A stretch of 38,812 bases of DNA, from contig JAGQOW010000035.1 of assembly GCA_020427155.1 (NCBI GenBank), positions 1-38,812 of the forward strand. The letters run 5' to 3'. The stretch comes from Planctomycetales bacterium (GTDB taxonomy: Bacteria; Planctomycetota; Planctomycetia; Pirellulales; Lacipirellulaceae). Shown here piece after piece: positions 1 to 7,048 of the stretch; the first letter of the stretch is position 1, and every line of letters begins with the position of its first letter. The notes beneath the pieces were generated by a model. That model saw only the letters and a program-made list of their open reading frames with translations. It searched no databases and was not told the DNA's origin. Made by a program: the position numbers and the translations under genes.

Positions 1-24
1 GACGGGGCTCGGCTAGGTCGCATC

Positions 25-1524
25 TCACATCCTAAGTACCTGATCAAAGCGATTAATGGTCACATCACTGATCTCTTCATCGCCAGGTTCGTATCGCTCA
101 AGCTCCGACGACCGTGCCACGATCGTTCTTAGTTCGGCGATATCGGCGACCGTACCATTTCCCATGGCTTGCACCATGACGTTACCGATGGCCGTTGCTT
201 CTACCGGGCCGCAGATGACGGGTCGCTCGACGGCTGCTGCGGTCAGTTGATTGAGCAGTTTGTTCTGGATACCGCCGCCGACGATATGCAGAACGTCGAA
301 GGACTGACCCACAACTGCTTCCAGCTGCGCAAGCGTGTGCCGATAAGAGAAAGCCAGACTCTCCAACCAGCAACGAACTGCCTGACCCACGGTTTCTGGC
401 ACAGGTTGCCCCGTACGTCGGGCAAAATCGCGCATCTTCTCGGCGATATTACCGGCAGCACCAAAATCCGACGCATTGGGGTCGACCAGCGTTCGGTAGG
501 GCTCAGCCGACTCGGCTGCGCTGGTCAGCCGCGCGTAGTCCCACTGCTCGCCTTGCTTTTCGAGGTCCTGGCGATACTGTTGCACAAACCACATGCCGGC
601 AATGTTTTTAAGGAAGCGAACCGTCTGCCCAATTCCTTGTTCGTTAGTAAATGGGACGGCCTGAGCTGCTGCCGTGACCAAGGGCGAATCGAGTTCGGCA
701 CCGAGCAACGACCAGGTTCCACTCGATACGTAAGCCCAGCTGCCACCCTCGGTTGCCGGCACGGCCGCCACGGCGGCAGCAGTATCGTGCGAAGCAGAAG
801 CCACTACTTGGACCTTCGTCGAAGTACCTGTCAACTCGGCTACTTCGTTGCAGAGCGGCCCCAGCTTTGTGCCTGGCTCGACAATCGGCCCTAGAATATG
901 GGTCGGCAACCCGAGCTTCTCTAGCAGCGGGTAATCCCAATCACCGGTTTCGACCGATAGCATGCTGCTAGTCGAGGCAATGGTGCGCTCGGTAGCGACT
1001 TTGCCCGAGAGCCAGTAGTGCAGCAGATCGGGCAAAAAAACCAGCCGATCGGCAGCATCAAAGAGCTTCGGCTCGCGCTCATATCGTGCTGCTATCTGAA
1101 AGATGGTGTTGAATGGCAATAACTGCAAACCCGTGCGTTGATAGAGCCGATCGAAACCGCCAAGTCGTTCCAGAACGCGCTCCGAAGCGGCTTCGTTCTG
1201 TGGGTCTCGGTAGCAGTGGGGCAGGGCGAGCAATTCTCCGCTCTTTCCCAGCAGGGTCCAGTCGACTCCCCAGGTGTCGACGCCAATGGTTTGCAATTCG
1301 ATCTGATTGTCGCGGCACCAAGCGGCGGCCGCACGCAACCCAGTGAGCATGGCTTGCCAGATGCCCGTGAGATCCCAGACCGGCCCAGCCGGCGCAGGGC
1401 AGGCAAAATGCTCAAACCGATGGGCTTCTACCAGGCGCAACCGAGACGGATTGCCCTCCAAGATACCGATCATTGCTCGCCCCGAGCTGGCGCCAAGATC
1501 GAAAGCTAGATGAGCCGTGGGCAT
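25..1524 (-). CDS. rhaB: Rhamnulokinase, FGGY carbohydrate kinase family
   Basis: The 499-residue product matches the FGGY kinase layout and usual RhaB length. An N-terminal nucleotide-binding segment FDLGASSGR is at about residues 8-16, the sugar-site motif GVDTWGVDW at 81-89, ASHDTAAAV near 243, SSGTWSLLG near 266, and the C-terminal ATP-site motif HIVGGGIQNKLLNQL near 415. RhaB is a cytoplasmic enzyme that phosphorylates L-rhamnulose with ATP to give L-rhamnulose-1-phosphate. That is the substrate of the aldolase domain encoded at 7049-9244, which supports rhamnulokinase over xylulo- or fuculokinase. The start is the ATG at 1524, with AGGTAGG-like sequence about 8 bases upstream. No rhamnose isomerase or permease gene is in the window. 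The gene is intact. Confidence 0.88.
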   Translation of the reverse strand: MPTAHLAFDLGASSGRAMIGILEGNPSRLRLVEAHRFEHFACPAPAGPVWDLTGIWQAMLTGLRAAAAWCRDNQIELQTIGVDTWGVDWTLLGKSGELLALPHCYRDPQNEAASERVLERLGGFDRLYQRTGLQLLPFNTIFQIAARYEREPKLFDAADRLVFLPDLLHYWLSGKVATERTIASTSSMLSVETGDWDYPLLEKLGLPTHILGPIVEPGTKLGPLCNEVAELTGTSTKVQVVASASHDTAAAVAAVPATEGGSWAYVSSGTWSLLGAELDSPLVTAAAQAVPFTNEQGIGQTVRFLKNIAGMWFVQQYRQDLEKQGEQWDYARLTSAAESAEPYRTLVDPNASDFGAAGNIAEKMRDFARRTGQPVPETVGQAVRCWLESLAFSYRHTLAQLEAVVGQSFDVLHIVGGGIQNKLLNQLTAAAVERPVICGPVEATAIGNVMVQAMGNGTVADIAELRTIVARSSELERYEPGDEEISDVTINRFDQVLRM

Positions 1525-1914
1525 ATCGAAACCTACCTATTCACTCGCTGTCGATTCGTGTAACCCACTGGCATTACAGCCAGTGTTGCCTTGCAGGATG
1601 TTCTCCAAAATCTCCCATGGCGTGCAACCGGTCAAGGTGCACAAACACCGTATTTCTCGGCTTTTTCGTACTCACGCCCAACTGATTCTAGGGCGCCTGA
1701 TAAATCCCAGCTCATGTTGAGATACATCAAGCACGGCGATTGGCAATCGGCAGTCAACAAAGTCGTGAATTCTCCGCGGGGAAAAACTGGTCAGCCGCCA
1801 GAGGATGCCTTACAATAGCCGGCACTTCAGTCGGTCGGCCAAATATGAGCGCTTGCTAACACAGTTTGGGCGCCTCGAACCAATCCCCGCATTCACACAT
1901 CTTCTGGAATATCC
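1525..1914. other. Divergent intergenic region between rhaB and the DUF6807 gene
   Basis: These 390 bases separate two diverging genes and should hold both promoters. I see no convincing ORF. The one clear signal is the perfect inverted repeat at 1566-1585, listed separately. The nested palindrome found in front of the aldolase gene (6990-7030) is not recognisable here, so co-regulation by the same repressor is not supported by sequence. Confidence 0.6.
1566..1585. promoter_or_regulatory. Perfect palindrome upstream of rhaB, possible operator
   Basis: CACTGGC (1566-1572) and GCCAGTG (1579-1585) form a perfect 7-bp inverted repeat with the 6-base spacer ATTACA. It lies 42 bases upstream of the rhaB start codon. 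This suits a regulator-binding site or a 5' leader hairpin. No T-run follows on either strand, so it is not an intrinsic terminator. The regulator is unknown. Confidence 0.4.
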
Positions 1915-2904
1915 ATGCCACGAATCCGTATCTGTTTCCTGGTTGTTCTCGCCGCAGCAATCCATACTGAGTTTCTCTCCGCAGCCGAGGAGAGCCCTGC
2001 CAAAGTGACGTTGGAAAACAACGATCAGGGAGTCGCCGTTCTTGTCGATGGAGATCTATTCACCCAGTACATCACGCGTTCAGCAAGCAAGCCCATCCTC
2101 TGGCCGATTAATGGTCCTACAGGACAACCAATGACTCGTTCGTGGCCGGTTGGCCCCGAAGAGGAAGGCGAGCATACCGATCATGTCCATCAGCGCTCGT
2201 TTTGGTTTACCCACGAAAGTGTGAATGGCGTAAACTACTGGGCGGAACCTCGAAGCTACTCGCCCGAGAATCGCTCAGAGCACAATGTCGGCCTCATCGC
2301 CCATCGTGTGTTTGCCGAGATGAGCAGCGACGACCAAGGGGCGAAGCTGGTGGCGATCAGCGATTGGCTCGACCGAGAGTACGAGCAAGTCCTCGAACAA
2401 CACACCACCTATCGCTTTACCGCTAACGATTCTTGCCGCACCATCGACATGGTCGTCAAGCTGTCGGCGACCAATGGCGACGTGGTCCTCGAAGATCGTA
2501 AGGACGGCATGTTCGGCATCCGTTTGGCCAGCACTATGAAAGTCGACGCGGAGCTCGGCGGCCAAATTGTCAACAGCGAAGGCCAACTCGACAAAGAGGC
2601 CTGGGGCCAGTACGCCACCTGGGTCGATTACCACGGCCCGGTGGCCGGTGAAACGGTCGGCGTGGCCATCCTGTGGCATCCTAGCAATTTCCGCAATCCA
2701 ATTCGCTGGCACGTCCGCAACTATGGACTGTTTGCTGCCAATCCGCTCGCCGAGGAAGGCTTTCCCCAGTCGGATCGCAAGCAAGGACCTTTTACGATCA
2801 AGGGCGGCGAAAGCCTGACGCTACGGTTTCGCACTTTGTTCCATCGCGGCGATCAAGAGCAGGCTAAAATCGCTGATGCTTACGCGGCTTACGCCGCAGA
2901 GTAA
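1915..2904 (+). CDS. DUF6807 (PmoA-like) family secreted protein
   Basis: The 329-residue protein begins with a signal peptide (hydrophobic residues about 4-20, cleavage near LSAAEE). The mature part resembles the DUF6807/PmoA-like family, common in Planctomycetota and Bacteroidota. A histidine-rich stretch HTDHVHQRSFWFTHESVNG near residues 82-100 and the C-terminal GGESLTLRFRTLFHRGD segment are typical. The family's biochemical role is not established. The 'PmoA' label reflects distant naming only and is not evidence for methane oxidation. The gene diverges from rhaB, so a role with rhamnose-containing polysaccharides is possible, but that rests on position alone. The start is the first ATG compatible with the signal peptide; its ribosome-binding site is weak. 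Confidence 0.75.
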   Translation: MPRIRICFLVVLAAAIHTEFLSAAEESPAKVTLENNDQGVAVLVDGDLFTQYITRSASKPILWPINGPTGQPMTRSWPVGPEEEGEHTDHVHQRSFWFTHESVNGVNYWAEPRSYSPENRSEHNVGLIAHRVFAEMSSDDQGAKLVAISDWLDREYEQVLEQHTTYRFTANDSCRTIDMVVKLSATNGDVVLEDRKDGMFGIRLASTMKVDAELGGQIVNSEGQLDKEAWGQYATWVDYHGPVAGETVGVAILWHPSNFRNPIRWHVRNYGLFAANPLAEEGFPQSDRKQGPFTIKGGESLTLRFRTLFHRGDQEQAKIADAYAAYAAE

Positions 2905-3028
2905 GCCATCAGAAAGTGCTACCTGTTGCCGAGCGTTCCAATCAGCCGCCTGCCACAACATGGCCTTTCCTGAGAACGCAGTAAACAGGGATGAGCTGGC
3001 CTAGGAGGATTCAAAGAGGACCTATCTC

Positions 3029-3694
3029 ATGGAAAAGCTCATCCGTGGCGTTCACAATTTCCAGGAAAATGTCTATGGCACTCAGCAGGAGTTGTTTCAA
3101 CGCCTGGCTCATGGCCAGGAGCCCGAAACGCTCTTCATCACCTGTTCCGACTCCAGAATTGACCCCAGCTTGCTGACGCAAACTGCGCCTGGGGAGCTGT
3201 TCATTATGCGAAACGCTGGCAATATCGTGCCGCCTTATGGCGCCGTGCAGTCAGGCGAGGCGGCCACGATCGAGTTTGCCGTTTCTGGACTTGGAGTTCG
3301 TGAGATTATCGTGTGCGGCCATTCCCACTGTGGAGCTATGAAAGGGCTGCTTGAAATGGACCAACTTGAATCTCTGCCGAATGTCAAAGCATGGCTGAGC
3401 TATGCCCATGCAACGAAGCAGATCATTCAAGAGAAATATGCAGACGTCGCTGGCGATCAACTGATCAATGACACAATCAAGGAAAACGTGCTGGTCCAGC
3501 TAGACAATCTACGCACCCATCCGTGCATCGCTGCGGCAATTTCTACGGGACGGATCAAACTCCACGGCTGGGTCTACCGGATAGAAACCGGAGATGTCTT
3601 CGCCTTCGACCCCCACAGCAAACGCTTTGTCTCGATCCGTACTGGTAGAGACGGACGGCTCTCAGATGAGGTGTTCGAGACCGACCTTATTTGA
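3029..3694 (+). CDS. Beta-class carbonic anhydrase
   Basis: The 221-residue protein carries the full beta-carbonic anhydrase signature. CSDSRIDP places zinc ligand Cys39 and the Asp41/Arg43 pair, and GHSHCGAM places His98 and Cys101. These enzymes interconvert CO2 and bicarbonate in the cytoplasm, and no signal peptide is visible. AGAGGA at 3015-3020, 8 bases before the ATG, is a good ribosome-binding site. The gene converges with the acylase gene that ends at 3778, and its neighbours do not suggest a pathway. The protein is complete and of normal length. Confidence 0.92.
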   Translation: MEKLIRGVHNFQENVYGTQQELFQRLAHGQEPETLFITCSDSRIDPSLLTQTAPGELFIMRNAGNIVPPYGAVQSGEAATIEFAVSGLGVREIIVCGHSHCGAMKGLLEMDQLESLPNVKAWLSYAHATKQIIQEKYADVAGDQLINDTIKENVLVQLDNLRTHPCIAAAISTGRIKLHGWVYRIETGDVFAFDPHSKRFVSIRTGRDGRLSDEVFETDLI

Positions 3695-3777
3695 CTGGCT
3701 CGAATCATTTGTTTCGACCCTTTGGGCGGGTGCCTTGGGCGACACTAGCCAGGCTGGGCTCTTCTGCTTCCGAGAAG

Positions 3778-5958
3778 CTACTCTTCGCCTGGCTTGTATT
3801 CCTGCGAGAGATGTTCGCGAACGGCCGACTCTGTTAACAAACTTTCTCGCATTTCTTTGCGGGCAAACAGCGGCGCCTGATTGTCATAGTGTTCCGACTC
3901 CCGAGCGATCGTCGCCGCGCCGTACTGGTGGATCGCCTCCGAGGTAATCTTTCCCTCCTGATCCCAGCGCACCAGCATGAAATAACAATCCCCCCCTCGT
4001 CCTTCGAGTTGGCCGTCTTCCATGCCGACGATCTCGCCGCCGCGTTTGAAAGTCTGATAAATAGCTCGGAGCACATCCGGCCCCCCATCGAGCGGCAAAT
4101 TCACGTCGCCGCGAATCATTCGATTCACCTCGCCCCAGGGCACGTCAATCCGGCCATGCGTCTTCTGCAACAGCTTGGCAACCCAGGTCATCTCCTTCAA
4201 CAACGCCTGCGTATCGGCCTCGTCAAGCGGACGTTGATCGTCGTTCGAACCGGGACGCAAGGTTAATACTACTAGGGCAGTACTCGTATTCTCTTGATCG
4301 GTTCGCTGATCCCAATCACGCCACACTTTAAGCGCCTCTTGAGTCGTAACATTGTCAGACTCCGCCTTACACAGATGCCGCCATATCTTCACTTCATCCG
4401 AGTCCACCGAATAGGCATCGTCGAATTTGTAAGTGTGAAACTCCTCCCAGGAGATCGAGTCGTCAGCTCCGAACAATTCCAATGCTCGCAAGCTACGATT
4501 GCTCATATGCATCTCGATCCCCAGCGTCTTGGAGAAGAGGGCCGGATCGGGATTCCCCGCCCCCGACGTCGTTCTGAAAGGTGAGTTGTTGCAGTTCTGG
4601 ATGAATCCCGTCTCAGGATTGAACACCTGGGGCATCGCATCGAATTCGATAAATGTGTTCCACAAAGTCTCACTCGTGTTGCCAGGCAAGTAGTTCTCCC
4701 AGTTGTAACCCTCGGCACGCAAGGGCAATTTGCCGGTGTAAAGGTAGTAAATGTTCCCTTGCTTGTCGGCATAAACAGAATTGAGCGAGGCATTGGCACG
4801 CATTCGCAATGCAGTTTGCCACTCTTCGAAATCCCTGGCCTTGTTCATAGCGTACCACTGCTGCACCTGCCGCACATCGCCCATGCTGGCGTAACGAATC
4901 GCATAAACGCCATGACTTTGCCGCACTGCGGGGCCATGTACAGTCCACAGCGCCTCTCGCTTCACCGTCCAACGCAGCGGACCCCACAGTTTCACTTCGA
5001 TAGGCACTTGCCGCACCTCAAAATCGAGCCACTCGCCGTCGAACTTATACTGATTCGGATTGTCCGGGTTCACGTCCAAGACGTAGATATCAGTCAGATC
5101 TGGGCTATTGACCGTATGTGCCCAGCCGAGGTGCTCGTTGTGTCCTACAAGAATCACGGGAGTCCCCGGAAAGAGCCCGCCAATGCAATTCCAGCCTTGC
5201 TCGCTTACTAGGTGGGCTTCATACCAGGCGACAGGACCTTCCCACGGCTGATGCGAATTGATCGCCAGGTAGGTGCTTCCGTCGGAAGTGCGCGAAGGAG
5301 CGACGGCAAAAGCGTTGGAACCCACTTCCACCCCCTCTTTGCGCAGCCAACCTTCGATAGCCGAGGCCGTATCTTCCAGGTCGCCCTTCTGCGAGAGTGG
5401 CCGCTTCCGCTCCTCGGCAAACAACCGCATGACCTCATTGTCGAAACCATAAAAGAACGGCCCCTTAAAAACAAAACCCGCAATTACGTCTTGCCCAGTC
5501 ATCGGCAGGTAACGTCGAGGAATCGCATCTGGATGCTTCGCAACATAGAAATTGAGACCATCGGCATAGGCGTTGCACAGCATGCGCACTTCCTGCGGCA
5601 ACTGAGGATACCCCTTGGCAACGGTTTCCTTTACCTTGAGCAGTTTGGCCAGAAAATCTATCGGCGCTTGTTCCTTGCCTGCATAAGAAGCCAACTCGCC
5701 GCGCGATTGCAGTAGCGATTCGCGAATCGTTGCAAAATCGTCCTCGGCATGTGCGTAAGCCAATCCAAAGGCCGTATCGGGATCGGTCTTTCCAAAAATG
5801 TGCGGCACACCATAGTCGTCCCGTAAGATCTTCACCTCATACTTGCCGCCCAAACCTTCAAAGGCCGATGGTGCAGGACCGTCGGGAAGGGTGAAATACA
5901 CAATCGCCGCTGCAATCAATAGATTCATCGCTAATCCTAGACTCACCTTGCGCAACAT
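3778..5958 (-). CDS. Penicillin-acylase family Ntn-hydrolase (acylase)
   Basis: The 726-residue protein starts with one hydrophobic segment (about residues 7-24), either a signal peptide or membrane anchor, so it should act outside the cytoplasm. The penicillin G acylase/AHL acylase fold is shown by the alpha-chain start YEVKILRDDYGVPHIFG (about 40-56) and by the autocatalytic site VGSNAFAVAPSRT, with the predicted nucleophile Ser214 followed by Asn215. Then come INSHQPWEGP and GTPVILVGHNEHLGWAHTVN. Family members self-cleave into alpha and beta chains and hydrolyse amide bonds in beta-lactams, acyl-homoserine lactones or lipopeptides. The substrate here cannot be read from sequence. The catalytic region appears intact. 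The gene stands alone between convergent and co-directional neighbours. Confidence 0.88.
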   Translation of the reverse strand: MLRKVSLGLAMNLLIAAAIVYFTLPDGPAPSAFEGLGGKYEVKILRDDYGVPHIFGKTDPDTAFGLAYAHAEDDFATIRESLLQSRGELASYAGKEQAPIDFLAKLLKVKETVAKGYPQLPQEVRMLCNAYADGLNFYVAKHPDAIPRRYLPMTGQDVIAGFVFKGPFFYGFDNEVMRLFAEERKRPLSQKGDLEDTASAIEGWLRKEGVEVGSNAFAVAPSRTSDGSTYLAINSHQPWEGPVAWYEAHLVSEQGWNCIGGLFPGTPVILVGHNEHLGWAHTVNSPDLTDIYVLDVNPDNPNQYKFDGEWLDFEVRQVPIEVKLWGPLRWTVKREALWTVHGPAVRQSHGVYAIRYASMGDVRQVQQWYAMNKARDFEEWQTALRMRANASLNSVYADKQGNIYYLYTGKLPLRAEGYNWENYLPGNTSETLWNTFIEFDAMPQVFNPETGFIQNCNNSPFRTTSGAGNPDPALFSKTLGIEMHMSNRSLRALELFGADDSISWEEFHTYKFDDAYSVDSDEVKIWRHLCKAESDNVTTQEALKVWRDWDQRTDQENTSTALVVLTLRPGSNDDQRPLDEADTQALLKEMTWVAKLLQKTHGRIDVPWGEVNRMIRGDVNLPLDGGPDVLRAIYQTFKRGGEIVGMEDGQLEGRGGDCYFMLVRWDQEGKITSEAIHQYGAATIARESEHYDNQAPLFARKEMRESLLTESAVREHLSQEYKPGEE

Positions 5959-6114
5959 GGATCATCCTTCAGAGGCGCCTGAAGCCAGCTTCTACGACTT
6001 CTTCAACCTATCGCTCTCCTGCGAACAGCCGCTAACGACCTTCGTCGCAAGCAACCGCGAAGCCAACGATTGTCTTACCATACCAAATTGCAACGACTTC
6101 AGGATAGTTTTGGC

Positions 6115-6942
6115 TCAATCACTCGCTTCTTGCTCAGAATGAACGACTACTTCAGCGGTGGCGACCTCGACTTCGATTGCTGTCTCTTGTAATGCACTCA
6201 TCGCATTGGCGTCGGTCGTCTCATCGACGATTACCACGTCGATCGCTTGCAACTGACCGAAATAGGCGACCGATCGTACTCCAAACTTACTCGGATCCGC
6301 CAAGAGAAAGGTACGTTCGGCCAACTCAAGCATGGTTCGCTTGATCGTAGCGTGGGCGATCGTCGCTTCGCTCAGCCCCCGTTTGAAATCGATTGCCTTG
6401 CAGGACAGAAATGCCTTATTCACTGCGAATTGAGCCAGCGTTTGCTAGGCTATCGGGCCCAACAGGCTGGCCGAGCTGGCATCAATCTGCCCCCCTGTGA
6501 CAACGACCTCAACCTCGTGCCGATCCATCAGCAATCGAGCAACATCCAAACCGTGGGTGATAACGGTCAACGGAATATCGGGAAGCTGATAAGCCATTTC
6601 AAGCACTGTGCTCGACGCATCGAGTGCAATTACATCGCCTGGCTCAAGATGCGCCAGTGCATGCCGCGCGATTCGGCGTTTCTCTTCCGGATACGTGGTT
6701 CTGCGAACTGCGATCGGCAAGTCACGCCGATCGCTCCGGACGCTGATTGCTCCGCCATGGGTTCGGATCAAACGCTCGTTTGCGCCGAGTTTGTCCAAAT
6801 CGCGGCGTATCGTTTCCTCGGTTACAAGAAACTGCCTGGCGAGCTCAGTGACACGGACTGATCCACTCGACTCCAGTTCGTTGAGAATCTGGTGCTGCCG
6901 GTCACGGGCCAAAGGAGGAGATTTGCGACTAGCGGTTGACAT
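6115..6942 (-). pseudogene. DeoR/GlpR-family transcriptional regulator interrupted by an in-frame TAG
   Basis: The reading frame encodes a DeoR-type repressor of about 275 codons. The N-terminal helix-turn-helix includes RDRQHQILNELESSGSVRV and VTEETIRRDLDKLG, followed by the RTHGGA hinge and a C-terminal sugar-phosphate-binding domain. The frame stops at a TAG at 6445-6447 directly after SLLGPIA and resumes in the same frame with QTLAQFAVNKAFLSCKAIDF, so one base change (for example GAG to TAG) explains it. The ATG at 6942 is preferred because the upstream extension is not family-like. The gene diverges from the rhamnulose-1-phosphate aldolase fusion, the usual place for a local repressor. 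The truncated product would keep the DNA-binding domain but lose most of the effector domain. A sequencing error or leaky readthrough (TAGC context) remains possible. Confidence 0.75.
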
Positions 6943-6973
6943 GCGGCAGAATGCTTTTGAGCGGCACAGGTGA

Positions 6974-7002
6974 TTGACAGCCATCATTGTATGTGGGATA
7001 TT
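6974..7002 (+). promoter_or_regulatory. Sigma-70-like promoter of the rhamnulose-1-phosphate aldolase gene
   Basis: A perfect TTGACA (6974-6979) is followed after exactly 17 bases by GATATT (6997-7002), matching TATAAT at four of six positions. Transcription would begin near 7009, about 40 bases before the ATG at 7049. The element overlaps the palindrome at 6990-7030. Planctomycete housekeeping promoters are not well defined, so this is a match to the general bacterial consensus. Confidence 0.5.
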
Positions 7003-7030
7003 GTGGCCTTTCAACACAAAAGACCACATA
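6990..7030. promoter_or_regulatory. Nested palindromic operator candidate between deoR-like gene and aldolase gene
   Basis: Two inverted repeats share one centre at 7010. The outer arms are TATGTGG (6990-6996) and CCACATA (7024-7030); the inner arms are TTGTG (7001-7005) and CACAA (7015-7019). Together they span 41 bp, cover the predicted -10 element and the transcription start, and lie between the divergent regulator and the aldolase fusion. This is where a DeoR-family repressor would be expected to bind. That the adjacent regulator binds it is inference. Confidence 0.5.
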
Positions 7031-7048
7031 AAACCAATTGCAAGACCT

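Noticed and set aside
1915..2904. Reading the 'PmoA' family name as evidence for methane monooxygenase
   Set aside because: The protein is a soluble secreted DUF6807-type protein with none of the membrane segments of particulate methane monooxygenase.
3766..3778. GCTTC-CGA-GAAGC hairpin between the convergent carbonic anhydrase and acylase genes
   Set aside because: Only a 5-bp stem, without a T-run, and it overlaps the acylase stop codon; too weak for a terminator call.
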